A DNA stretch of 55,362 nucleotides from an uncultured bacterium. Lineage in GTDB: Bacteria; Actinomycetota; Coriobacteriia; Coriobacteriales; Atopobiaceae. Of the stretch, positions 1-7,575 are shown in pieces (position 1 is the first letter of the stretch; each line of letters starts with the position of its first letter). A program made the translations under genes and the position numbers. The notes under the pieces are model-generated. The model did no database searches. It was not told the origin of the DNA and was given only the letters and a program-made list of their open reading frames with translations. The stretch lies in assembly GCA_905214865.1 (NCBI GenBank), contig CAJMNO010000013.1:1-55362 (forward strand), read 5' to 3'.

Positions 1-55
1 GGCTTCGGCTCAAAGTCTTGCGAGGCGTGATACCCACCCAAAGGTTCGAAGAGCC

Positions 56-87
56 AAAAAAGGGCCGGGGTCACAACCCCCGGCCCA
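56..87 (-). terminator. Rho-independent terminator after the choloylglycine hydrolase gene
   Basis: Read on the minus strand, a GC-rich stem (GGGCCGGGG paired with CCCCGGCCC, loop around TTGTGA) is followed at once by six T residues. It lies about 70 bases past the stop codon of the minus-strand gene at 158-1105, so it should end that transcript. Bases 1-55 hold nothing I can assign. Confidence 0.8.
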
Positions 88-157
88 GGACGGCCAATCC
101 GTTTGAGGCCTGCCTCGCGATCATGGGCCCGCCGGCCTCACGGGTATTTCGCGCCCC

Positions 158-1105
158 TTACGCGACGATGGGCTCGCTGCCCTCCTGCGGGTAGTCCGCA
201 AGGTGGTAGGCGTGCACCGTCTGGTCGTCGTAGGTGTTGAAGTAGTAGGAGTTGGTGCGGCTGGAGAAGCAACCGGTGTACACCGTCTTCTCGAAGGCGC
301 CGTCACCCATGCGCGCGCAGCCGTCCACCATGGCGACCTGCTGCAGCGAGTGGAACATGCGGCTGACGTTGTCCTCCTCCGTGTCCTGCGCAGGGTAGTT
401 GGCGTTGACGTAGGCGGCGCGGACGAAGCGCGAGGTGGAGTAGTAGTCGCCGGGGAGGCCGCGCTGGCAGGAGCCGCTGCCAAACGGCTTGAGCGGGGTG
501 CCCATGGAGCCCTCGCCCTCGGGGAAGTCGCTGCTCACGTTGATGTAGTTGCGCAGGTTCTCGGTGTGCCAGCCAAAGCCGGGCTGGTTGGCCAGGACGT
601 CCGGGTCGTCATGGAACACGTGCATGCCATCCTCGCGGTACTCGACCACGATGGAGCGCTGCTCGTCCCCGATGATCCAGTGCAGCAGCGAGGTGGGGTA
701 CTTGTTGGTGATGGGGTGGTCGACGATGGCGACGTTGTCCAGTGCGTCCTCCACCTCGTTGATGTCCGAGAAGTTGGCGCACACCCACAGCGGGAACTCC
801 CAGGACGAGACGTTGGTCTTGCCGTCGACCGCGTCCTTCTCGTACACCGCATACCCCGGGAAGTTGAGGCCGGCGACGGCAAGGCCGCACTCGTTGCCGC
901 AGTCAAAGTAGAGGGGCTGGCCCTCCTCCACGATGCCCATGCCGATGATGGCATGCTTGACCTCGGGGGTGACGCCAAACGGGGAGGCGGGCTTGAAGCC
1001 TCTGGGGGTCACCACGACCCTCTCGCCGTAGCCGCAGCTCCAATCGAGGTTCCTGCCCAGGTACATGTGACCGCTCTTGTCGTTAAAGCGAATGCTCGTG
1101 CACAC
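158..1105 (-). CDS. Choloylglycine hydrolase / bile salt hydrolase-type linear amide hydrolase
   Basis: Ntn-family hydrolase of the choloylglycine hydrolase/penicillin V acylase group, which cleaves the amide bond of conjugated bile salts or related linear amides. I start it at the GTG at 1105, not the upstream ATG, because GTG-TGC then gives Met-Cys, and Cys2 is the obligatory N-terminal nucleophile after Met removal. An AAAGGGGG ribosome-binding site precedes it. With this start the family residues fall where expected: Cys2, Arg18, Asp21 (GRNLDW), Asn81 (GLNFPG), Asn173 and Arg226 (GLPGDYYSTSRFVR). The 315-aa length is typical. No signal peptide is seen, so it is cytoplasmic. A terminator follows it. 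Bile salt versus penicillin V preference cannot be settled from sequence; the GLPGDY..SRFVR block favours bile salts. Confidence 0.9.
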   Translation of the reverse strand: MCTSIRFNDKSGHMYLGRNLDWSCGYGERVVVTPRGFKPASPFGVTPEVKHAIIGMGIVEEGQPLYFDCGNECGLAVAGLNFPGYAVYEKDAVDGKTNVSSWEFPLWVCANFSDINEVEDALDNVAIVDHPITNKYPTSLLHWIIGDEQRSIVVEYREDGMHVFHDDPDVLANQPGFGWHTENLRNYINVSSDFPEGEGSMGTPLKPFGSGSCQRGLPGDYYSTSRFVRAAYVNANYPAQDTEEDNVSRMFHSLQQVAMVDGCARMGDGAFEKTVYTGCFSSRTNSYYFNTYDDQTVHAYHLADYPQEGSEPIVA

Positions 1106-1237
1106 GATGTCCCCCTTTGGACGAGGCGAGGCCGCCCTTGCGACCCTATCCTTGGTTGTTCGTACCCAACAGAGGGGGAGACACGCGTCCAATCACCGGA
1201 TGTGCACCACCCGGACGGAAAGTTCGGCGAGCGGGGC

Positions 1238-2440
1238 TCACCACTGGTAGCCACCGTAGGAGTCGAAGAGCCTCCTGAACGCCGGCAGCGAGGTGGAGAG
1301 GGTCTCGTCGCTGCACGCGTACGAAATCCTTGCCCAGCCGGAGCACCCGAAGTCGGTCGACTCGACCAGGAACAGGTGCTGCTCCGCCGCCGCGCGCCGG
1401 CAGAAGCTGTGGTCGTCCTCCTCCAGGCACTTGAGCCACAGGTAGAACGCGCCCTGCGGCCGCACCACCTCGTAGCCGATGTCGCTCAGTCCCTCGTAGA
1501 TGATCTTGCGCTTGCGCTCGTACTCCCCCACCGGCGCCGGCAGGTCCACGCAGCGTTCGATGACGCGGGTGAACAGGCTGTTGGTGATGGTGTTGACCGC
1601 CCGCTGCGCACCGAGAAGGGCGTCGTACACCATGGAGTGGTTGGTGACCGAGGGCGGCACCAGCGCGTAGCCCACGCGCTCCCCGGGGAGCGAGAGCGAC
1701 TTGGACCACGAGTAGCACACGATGGTGTTCTCGTAGCAGTCGGCGACCCAGGGGTTCTGGGCCCCGTCGTAACAGATCTCGCGATACGGTTCGTCGGACA
1801 GCAGGTAGATGGTCTTCTGGTAGCGCTTTGACGCCTCGCGCAGGACGTCGCCCAAGGCGCGGAGGCTCTCCTCCGAGTACACGGCGCCAGTGGGGTTATT
1901 CGGCGTGTTCACGATCACCATGCGCGTGCACGGCGTGATCGCCTTGCGGATGGCGTCGATGTCAAGCTCGAACGTCTCGGGCTCGGAGGGAACCTCCACG
2001 CACTTGCACTTCCAGGCCTGGATGTACATGCGGTACTCGGGGAAGTACGGGGTGATGACGATGATGTCCTCCCCCGCGGTCGTGAGGGCGCAGATGGTCG
2101 CCGTGATGGCTCCCGCGCATCCGCCCGTCATCACCACGTCGCCCATGGAGTAGTTGGTGGAGAAGCGCTCGTTGAGGTTCTTGGCGACCGCCGCCCTGGT
2201 GGCGGGCCAGCCGTTGTTGGGGGGATACCCGTGGAGGTCGATGGGGGCGTACTGGCCCAGGACCTCCCGAATGGTCTCGTTGACCTTGGGTGGCGCGGGG
2301 ACGTACGGGTTGCCGATCGAGAAGTCCCAGAAGTCGGTGCGTCCCTGCTCGCGCAGGGCGCAGGTCTCCTCGAAGACCGTCCTGATGGCGGACTTCCCCG
2401 CACCGAACTCGTACATCAGAGAATCGACACCGTCTGCCAC
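1238..2440 (-). CDS. Class I/II pyridoxal-phosphate aminotransferase
   Basis: Fold-type I PLP aminotransferase of 400 aa. Visible motifs are NTPNNPTG near residue 180, the DEPYREICYDG block at about 216, and the PLP lysine K247 in YSWSKSLSLPGER, with the conserved Arg in WARISYAC near the C-terminus. GTG at 2440 is chosen because GAGAGGAG lies 6 bases upstream; the in-frame ATG further upstream has no ribosome-binding site and would add a low-complexity Arg-rich tail. The family includes aspartate, aromatic and alanine-type aminotransferases, and the amino-donor specificity cannot be told from sequence. It is about 130 bp upstream of the choloylglycine hydrolase and could be co-transcribed with it. 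Confidence 0.85.
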   Translation of the reverse strand: MADGVDSLMYEFGAGKSAIRTVFEETCALREQGRTDFWDFSIGNPYVPAPPKVNETIREVLGQYAPIDLHGYPPNNGWPATRAAVAKNLNERFSTNYSMGDVVMTGGCAGAITATICALTTAGEDIIVITPYFPEYRMYIQAWKCKCVEVPSEPETFELDIDAIRKAITPCTRMVIVNTPNNPTGAVYSEESLRALGDVLREASKRYQKTIYLLSDEPYREICYDGAQNPWVADCYENTIVCYSWSKSLSLPGERVGYALVPPSVTNHSMVYDALLGAQRAVNTITNSLFTRVIERCVDLPAPVGEYERKRKIIYEGLSDIGYEVVRPQGAFYLWLKCLEEDDHSFCRRAAAEQHLFLVESTDFGCSGWARISYACSDETLSTSLPAFRRLFDSYGGYQW

Positions 2441-2827
2441 CGCTCGCTCCTCTCGACGACGGAGGCACCATTGCCTCTCGCACCGCCGATTCTCCGCTCG
2501 CACGATTACAGGAGTGATTCGGGATGTTGTGCGGCTTGAAACGGGAGTGTATGCATTTGTGTTTCGCGAACATCCATCTTCTGATGCGTGCGGATACGTA
2601 CATGCTGGGCAAATGCCCTCGTGCGATGAGAATTCGTCCCAGTGTATGCATTTTATTTTTGTTTTACTCGTAATTTGGAATACAAGGAGATTTTGTTATC
2701 CTGTACCGCCCGCATTTGTAAGGCGATTAGCTGGCATTATTCGGTGAGAAACCATATTGAAACATTATAAAGAAGTGGGTATATTACTCATTGGAATCAG
2801 TTGTCACGTGATGTGAGAGGAGCGCCT
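2441..2827. promoter_or_regulatory. AT-rich divergent control region
   Basis: This 387-bp stretch separates the minus-strand aminotransferase from the plus-strand 62-aa membrane peptide and is far richer in A+T than the surrounding genes. It contains an exact 13-bp direct repeat, AGTGTATGCATTT, at 2546-2558 and 2641-2653, each holding the palindrome ATGCAT. This is a plausible pair of regulator sites. I see no gene in it and cannot place a promoter confidently. Confidence 0.5.
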
Positions 2828-3016
2828 ATGGTTACGTCTGCCGCCGTATCTAGTCCCCTGTTCGTCTGGAGTGTCTTCCTAGGGTTCGCACTCATGCTCG
2901 CCGCCTTCATCGGCGTCGTCGCACTCATCGTGGGCGTCGCTCACAAGGTGACCGGTAACCGCGGGCCGTCTGGCAACATCATCACCTGCCCCACGGAGTT
3001 CAAGCCAAGGATGTAG
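2828..3016 (+). CDS. Small single-pass membrane peptide, function unknown
   Basis: A 62-aa ORF starting at the ATG at 2828, preceded by GAGAGGAG about 6 bases upstream. One long hydrophobic helix (about residues 12-38, rich in Ala, Leu, Val and Ile) is followed by a short basic and polar tail with one Cys. The strong ribosome-binding site, its own AT-rich promoter region and a following hairpin terminator support expression. I do not recognise a family. It stands alone on the plus strand between two minus-strand units. Confidence 0.6.
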   Translation: MVTSAAVSSPLFVWSVFLGFALMLAAFIGVVALIVGVAHKVTGNRGPSGNIITCPTEFKPRM

Positions 3017-3060
3017 TAGCCGTCCCAAGCGGCACGCCCGTTCATCGGGGTCATCACACA

Positions 3061-3100
3061 CGAGGCCGGCCGTCACGGATGACGACCGGCCTCGCTTTGT
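3061..3100 (+). terminator. Terminator of the 62-aa membrane peptide gene
   Basis: CGAGGCCGG pairs perfectly with CCGGCCTCG at 3086-3094, with an inner CGTC/GACG pairing, followed by CTTTGTCT. The hairpin lies 45 bases past the stop codon of the plus-strand small gene. Confidence 0.7.
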
Positions 3101-3127
3101 CTCTTGGGGCGTGACTGCCAGCGGGAT

Positions 3128-3153
3128 GGGGCCGGACGAAGTGGCGCGGCCCC
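3128..3153 (-). terminator. Hairpin after the AICAR transformylase gene
   Basis: GGGGCC pairs with GGCCCC, 14 bases past the stop codon of the minus-strand purine gene. It lacks a T-run, so it is either a weak terminator or an RNA 3'-end stabiliser. Confidence 0.4.
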
Positions 3154-3166
3154 TCTCCCCCACCCC

Positions 3167-4348
3167 TTAGTGATGGAACAGCCTCATGCCCGTGAACGCC
3201 ATGACCATTCCGTACTTGTCGGCGGTCTCGATCACGTTGTCGTCGCGGATGGAGCCGCCCGGCTCGGCGATGTAGCTCACGCCGGACTTGTGCGCGCGCT
3301 CCACGTTGTCGCCAAAGGGGAAGAAGGCGTCGGAGCCCAGCGCCACGCCCGTCTGGGTGGCGATCCAGGCCTTCTTCTCGTCCATGGTCAGGACCTCGGG
3401 GCGCTCCTTGAACCACTTCTGCCACTCGCCGTCGCGCAGCACGTCGTCGTGCTCCTCCGAGATGTACACGTCGATGGCGTTGTCACGGTTGGCGCGACGG
3501 ATGCCGTCCACGAAGGGCAGCGAGAGCACCTTGGGGTGCTGGCGCAGGAACCAGGTGTCGGCCTTGTTGCCGGCAAGGCGCGTGCAGTGGATGCGGCTCT
3601 GCTGGCCCGCGCCCACGCCGATGGTCTGGCCGCCCTTTGCATAGGCGACGGAGTTGGACTGCGTGTACTTGAGGGCGATCAGCGCCACGATGAGGTCGCG
3701 CTTGGCATCCTCCGGGAACACCTTGTTGCTGGTGACCACGTTCTGGAGCTGGCCCTCGTCGATCTTGTAGAAGTTGTGCCCCTGCTCAAAGGTGATGCCA
3801 AAGACGTCCTTGCACTCCTTCTGGGCGGGGACGTAGTTGGGATCGATCTTCACAACGTTGTAGCGGCCGCCCTTCTTGGCGGAGAGGATCTGCAGCGCCT
3901 CGGGCGTGAAGTCGGGGGCGATGATGCCGTCCGAGACCTCGCCCTTGAGGTAGCGCGCCACGTCGGCGTCGCAGGTGTCGGAGAGGGCCGCCCAGTCGCC
4001 GTAGGACGAGAGGCGGTCGGCACCGCGCGCCCTGATGTAGGCGCAGGCGATGGGACTGGGGTCCTTGAGGTCATCCTTCACGAAGTAGATCTGGCGGTCG
4101 ACGTCGGAGAGGGGCAGGCCCACTGCGGCCCCGGCGGGGCTCACGTGCTTGAAGGACGCCGCCGCGGGAAGACCAGTCGCCTCCTTGAGCTCCTTCACCA
4201 GCTGCCAGGAGTTGAGCGCGTCCAGGAAGTTGATGTAGCCGGGCTTGCCGCTCAGGACCTCCACCGGCAGGTCCGACCCGTCCTTCATGAAGATGCGCGC
4301 GGGCTTCTGGTTGGGGTTGCAGCCATACTTGAGTTCGAGCGAGTTCAT
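3167..4348 (-). CDS. purH: Stand-alone AICAR formyltransferase (PurH C-terminal domain only)
   Basis: 5-aminoimidazole-4-carboxamide ribonucleotide formyltransferase, the penultimate step of IMP synthesis, using 10-formyl-tetrahydrofolate. The 393-aa protein covers only the transformylase half of bifunctional PurH and lacks the N-terminal IMP cyclohydrolase domain. The catalytic Lys67-His68 pair sits in SFKHVSPAGAAVG, and KYTQSNSV, GIGAGQQSRIHCTRLAG-like and SSDAFFPFGDNV blocks are present. The protein ends in RLFHH, which closely resembles the eukaryotic/anaerobe branch of the family. ATG at 4348 has GGGAGAGG upstream. The missing cyclohydrolase activity is supplied by the gene 19 bases upstream. 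Together they form one unit under the ZTP riboswitch at 5075-5155. Confidence 0.93.
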   Translation of the reverse strand: MNSLELKYGCNPNQKPARIFMKDGSDLPVEVLSGKPGYINFLDALNSWQLVKELKEATGLPAAASFKHVSPAGAAVGLPLSDVDRQIYFVKDDLKDPSPIACAYIRARGADRLSSYGDWAALSDTCDADVARYLKGEVSDGIIAPDFTPEALQILSAKKGGRYNVVKIDPNYVPAQKECKDVFGITFEQGHNFYKIDEGQLQNVVTSNKVFPEDAKRDLIVALIALKYTQSNSVAYAKGGQTIGVGAGQQSRIHCTRLAGNKADTWFLRQHPKVLSLPFVDGIRRANRDNAIDVYISEEHDDVLRDGEWQKWFKERPEVLTMDEKKAWIATQTGVALGSDAFFPFGDNVERAHKSGVSYIAEPGGSIRDDNVIETADKYGMVMAFTGMRLFHH

Positions 4349-4367
4349 GCCAGTTCCTCTCCCTTGC

Positions 4368-5000
4368 CTAGTCGCCGAGGTTCTTGTTGTAGAGCTTCAC
4401 CCTGCCCGCCACGTTGGCGTAGAGGCTCACCTTGTTGTCCTGGTTGAGGGCCGCCCACACCTGGTCGGGGTCGGGGACGTTCACCGGGATGGGCTCGCCT
4501 GCGAAGGAGGGCAGCGGGTCCCCGTCGCCCTGGTAGGTGCTGATGAAGTAGCCGCAGCCCTCGTCCGCGCCCTCGTAGGCGAAGAACTCGCGCAGGCAGC
4601 GGCCATCCTGGCGCTTGAGGATGGAGAGCTCGAAGCTGCCGTCGGGATGGATGATGGAGCTGATACGCGGGGTGTAGTTGGGTGCGTCGGGTTCATACTC
4701 GCGGGCCATGCAGCCGTCGCGGAAGCTGCCCGCCTGCACGATGGTGTCGGTCTGGTCGCCATTGGTCACCACGAGGTCATCGCCCATGGTGCGAACGGGG
4801 TGGTAGATGATGAGGCTGGGATCCTCCAGCTTGCTGGGGTCGTGCGCCTGGGTCTGGATGCCGTCGTCGGTCGTGACGAACACGCGGTTGCGGCTGTTGG
4901 AGCTGCGACCCATAATCCAGTAGTACACGCGCCCCGCACCCACCACGATTCCGCGGCCCGGGTACGGGTTCTCCCTCAGTAGCTGTGCCAGGTCCTGCAT
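4368..5000 (-). CDS. purO: PurO-type IMP cyclohydrolase
   Basis: A 210-aa protein resembling the archaeal-type IMP cyclohydrolase family (PurO, IMP_cyclohyd), which closes FAICAR to IMP. Evidence is its length, the N-terminal NPYPGRGIVVG block, the YYWIMGRSSNSRNRVF motif, the VTNGDQTDTI and FRDGCMAREYEPDAPNYTPRIS blocks, and direct pairing with a transformylase-only PurH. I start at the ATG at 5000, which has GGGAG 6 bases upstream; an upstream in-frame start would run through the riboswitch platform. It replaces the cyclohydrolase domain that most bacteria fuse to PurH. Confidence 0.88.
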   Translation of the reverse strand: MQDLAQLLRENPYPGRGIVVGAGRVYYWIMGRSSNSRNRVFVTTDDGIQTQAHDPSKLEDPSLIIYHPVRTMGDDLVVTNGDQTDTIVQAGSFRDGCMAREYEPDAPNYTPRISSIIHPDGSFELSILKRQDGRCLREFFAYEGADEGCGYFISTYQGDGDPLPSFAGEPIPVNVPDPDQVWAALNQDNKVSLYANVAGRVKLYNKNLGD

Positions 5001-5006
5001 GCGAGC

Positions 5007-5037
5007 TCCCTTCGAAGCGATCCTTCGCACCAAGGGA
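5007..5037 (-). promoter_or_regulatory. Hairpin that can mask the purO ribosome-binding site
   Basis: In the purO leader RNA, UCCCUU pairs with AAGGGA of the Shine-Dalgarno sequence, with an inner GCGA/UCGC stem. Lying between the ZTP aptamer and the start codon, it is a reasonable translational expression platform. A second hairpin, GGGCA/UGCCC at 5052-5083, borrows the 3' end of the aptamer and could be its alternative partner. The switching scheme is inferred. Confidence 0.5.
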
Positions 5038-5074
5038 ACGACGCCACACGTGGGCAGACGCTCCCTGCGGGTGC

Positions 5075-5155
5075 GACTTGCCCAGACGGTCGGCATGGTA
5101 GGTTACGTGCGCCGCTCCCCCGTGGTGGTCCACGATTCTCCGTCAGTCACAGCGC
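5075..5155 (-). promoter_or_regulatory. ZTP (pfl) riboswitch controlling purO-purH
   Basis: The minus strand carries the hallmark blocks of the pfl/ZTP aptamer. GUGACUGACGG begins at 5150, followed by a GUGG...CCAC hairpin, and the 3' block GCCGACCGUCUGGGCA ends at 5079. In known ZTP riboswitches the ligands are ZMP and ZTP, which build up when 10-formyl-tetrahydrofolate is short, and the RNA turns on purine and folate genes. Here it sits about 75 bases upstream of purO and purH, the two enzymes that consume ZMP and its product, so the regulatory logic fits exactly. Confidence 0.9.
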
Positions 5156-5600
5156 AGTTGGTCCACCCGATTGTACCGTTAGGACACGCGGAACCAGGGG
5201 AGAAGCGATATCGCCACAACGGCGCGATGGGTCGACCGAGTTCACTCCCATCGTCACTAGACTGGAATAGCAGCCATGTCTGGCTGGCTCGTGGGAACGG
5301 GTTGACACGACAGTGAGGGAGTCTCTTCACTCGGTGGGAAAGACGTACCTGCAGCCCGTCTAAAAGCGTCTAAGAGGGAGCAGATAGGGATGGGGGACGC
5401 GACAGCGGCCCCCGGCAGCAAGTCGCTTGCGTGCACACATAGGACGGGGCTCCCCGTGGTCCTGTCTAAACCCCGCCCCCGGGGCCTCGAGCCGTGCCAC
5501 CCATGGCAGGGAATCGAAGCCTAGGAATGGAGGAGGCGCCCGCCGTCCCACCCGGCCGACCCCTCCTCATGAGATCGGTAATCCTCTCCGACGGGCCAAT

Positions 5601-5939
5601 TGGCAGGGAACTCCCAAAGCGAGCACACATATCGGGCTCCCGCTGACAGGGGGTCCGACGCCCGGGGTCAATCCCAGTTGGATTCCAATCAAACCTTGAA
5701 CCTTGGCAGCAAACTTCTGAAGTGAGTGCTCGTATCGGGAGTCTCCTGCCATTAGGCCCCCCAATCGCTTCCGAATGGCGGCAGCCTCCCGGTGTGAGTG
5801 CTCACATCGGGAGGCTGCCGCCACGGGTCGGGGGGCTTCCGCCTCGCGCGAGTCCCCCACCTGGGGGAATGCCAGGTGGGCCCGGCCCGTGCGGGCACAC
5901 CTCCCGCGGGGAAGCGCTCACGTCGGAAAGTTACTGCCA
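5601..5939. repeat. Family-B 48-bp palindromes, cluster 1 (four copies)
   Basis: Copies lie at 5601-5648, 5704-5751, 5776-5823 and 5892-5939. The best, 5776-5823, has 15-nt perfect outer arms (TGGCGGCAGCCTCCC against GGGAGGCTGCCGCCA) around a TGTGAG-TG-CTCACA centre. The copy at 5704 is preceded by the inverted family tail (CCCAGTTGG and further), so it is oriented to the minus strand. The copy at 5776 is also minus-oriented: its left flank carries CCCCACCTGGGGG, the same hairpin seen beside copies in the other islands. Confidence 0.85.
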
Positions 5940-6124
5940 TAGTTTTGACTTTGATGTATAAGAGGGGCCAGGTGGAGGGCCACGGAACCGAGAGCCGTTC
6001 CGAGGGGGCAGTCGCACTCCGCTTTGGGCTGGCGTCATGGGGCAGCCGCGAGTGGAGGCGTCTCTCTTCCCCTTCTTTGGCTATCGAAGGAGACGCGGCA
6101 GTCCGAGGACGAGGAGGGACTACC

Positions 6125-6349
6125 GTCAGAAATCGCATCTCGTGTGTACACGTGGGACGGGCTATTAGGCAGGGTGGTCCCTACCGAGCCCTCAGACGCC
6201 AGAAAGTGCGCGTCGTGTGTACACACGGGATGCGATTTCTGACATGGGATCTGTCCCGCTGACACGTTTCCCCTGATAGCAGAAACCTCATGGCTTCAGC
6301 TCTGCCAGAAAGTTCGTCCCGCGTGTGCACGCGGGACGGGATTGCTGAC
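6125..6349. repeat. Family-A 46-bp palindromes, cluster 1 (three copies)
   Basis: Copies at 6125-6170, 6198-6243 and 6304-6349 are each exactly 46 bp: a 17-nt arm beginning G(C/T)CAGAAA, a 12-nt centre such as GTGTGTACACAC or GCGTGTGCACGC, and a 17-nt opposite arm ending near TTTCTGAC. In the third copy CGTCCCGCG / CGCGGGACG pairs perfectly beside the core. Confidence 0.88.
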
Positions 6350-6474
6350 ACGGACCTCCCGACGATGCTGACGACCAGAGGCAGGGCAAGGGATGTGGAC
6401 CCGTTCCCACGACGGGTTTCTCTCCCCTTCTTTGACCTCTGCCCCTGGGCCAACCACTGGAAGACGAGACGGCC

Positions 6475-7404
6475 TCAAGCCCTGCGCTGCCTCTGCCCGC
6501 CCCTCCCGGCGTTGGAGAGGAACAGCTGGTGCAACCCGCGGAGGGTGAGGGTCTCGTCCACCCTGACCTCGTGCGCGAGGAGCGCCGAGAGCTGTCCGGC
6601 GTGGTCTCCCGTGAGGACGACGGGAGCCGCCTGCCCCAGCTCGAAGAACACCCGGTCGAGCAACCCATCCACGCGAGCGACCTCCCCCAGAACGACGCCC
6701 GACTGCATGGCCTCGCGCGTGGAGCGGCCAATCGCGCGCTCGGGCGCACGGAGCTCGATGACGGGGAGTCGCGCCGCCGCGCGGCTGAGGGCGGTCGCCC
6801 CAAGCGCGAGCCCGGGCGCGATGATCCCTCCGTCAAAGGCTCCCGCTGCGTCGATGACCTCGATGTTCATGGTGGTCCCAAAGTCCACCACGACCACCGG
6901 CGACCCGTAGGCCTCCCGGGCGGCGAGGACATCCGCGATGCGGTCCGGTCCCACCTCCGAGGGGTCCTTGTAGCGCATGGGCAGCCCCGTGCGCAGGCCG
7001 GGGCCAACGACCAGCGCCCGCCCGCCGGGGCACAGCGAGCGCAGGGCGTCCTCCCACGCGGCGCTGAGGCTGGGGACCACGCACGAGAGAATCGCACCCA
7101 TGGGGACGGGGGTGCCGGCCGAGTGGCCACGCGCCTCTCCCCCGCCAAACGCGGGCAGGGTCATTCCGCCGGCGACATCGCCGAGGAGACACGCCAGGAC
7201 CTGCCGCGCCTGCATGCGGGCCTCGTCGGGGGTGAGCCGCTGAGGGGTCGTGACCTCCCAGGTGCCCAGGGGCTCCGCCAGCGCGTCGACACCCGCGCCG
7301 AACAGGCCGAAGGACGTGCTGGTGTTTCCCACGTCCACGGCGAGCACCGCCTGGGCATCCGTGGACCGGACTTGTCCCTCGACCCCTCGGACCTCGTGCG
7401 CCAT
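6475..7404 (-). CDS. coaX: Type III pantothenate kinase
   Basis: ASKHA-fold kinase that phosphorylates pantothenate, the first step of coenzyme A synthesis. The 309-aa protein has the N-terminal phosphate loop VDVGNTSTSFGLF, the DPSEVGPDRIAD block that binds pantothenate, VDFGTTMNIEVID (phosphate 2) and GGIIAPGL. An Arg-rich stretch ends the protein. ATG at 7404 is preferred to the GTG three codons upstream because GGGGAG lies 8 bases before it. It is divergent from the OPT transporter, with 171 bp between the two starts. Confidence 0.92.
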   Translation of the reverse strand: MAHEVRGVEGQVRSTDAQAVLAVDVGNTSTSFGLFGAGVDALAEPLGTWEVTTPQRLTPDEARMQARQVLACLLGDVAGGMTLPAFGGGEARGHSAGTPVPMGAILSCVVPSLSAAWEDALRSLCPGGRALVVGPGLRTGLPMRYKDPSEVGPDRIADVLAAREAYGSPVVVVDFGTTMNIEVIDAAGAFDGGIIAPGLALGATALSRAAARLPVIELRAPERAIGRSTREAMQSGVVLGEVARVDGLLDRVFFELGQAAPVVLTGDHAGQLSALLAHEVRVDETLTLRGLHQLFLSNAGRGGQRQRRA

Positions 7405-7575
7405 GCGTACCACTCCCCTTCGATGCCGTCGCTATACTGTACCAAGTCCGCCACCCATGTCCGGGGCGGCGGGCATCCGGTAACCCGACTCCCCGACATC
7501 GCCGGCACTCGCTCGCCACGCGGCAGCGTTGCCAGCTGGCCACAGGGGGAGCGGATATACGAACAGGAGAATCAC

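Larger units (their letters stand above)
5156..6474. other. Gene-free island 1, filled with palindromic repeats
   Basis: About 1.3 kb between the purine leader and coaX. Open frames here are short, overlap on both strands, lack ribosome-binding sites and run through the repeats, so I call no gene. It holds four family-B palindromes (5601-5939), three family-A palindromes (6125-6349) and two copies of the CCCCTTCTTTG box (6069-6079 and 6424-6434). A related but degenerate GTGCACAC-containing element may lie near 5413-5460. The purO promoter should lie near 5200-5400, but I could not identify it. Confidence 0.7.

Noticed and set aside
1..55. tRNA end (GGTTCGAA resembles a T-loop)
   Set aside because: No acceptor, D or anticodon arms can be drawn and no CCA-adjacent stem is present in the visible bases.
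2879..3163. 94-codon minus-strand ORF opposite the 62-aa membrane peptide
   Set aside because: It spans two hairpins and an intergenic region and has no ribosome-binding site. The plus-strand ORF has a strong one and a clear helix.
5601..5939. Rho-independent terminators as the explanation of family B
   Set aside because: The stems are not followed by T-runs, occur in tandem arrays of four to eight far from gene ends, and carry a conserved non-T tail.
6125..6349. CRISPR array from the spaced family-A repeats
   Set aside because: Copies diverge by many bases, spacers vary from about 27 to 60 bp and are not uniform, the repeats are full palindromes, and no cas gene is in the window.
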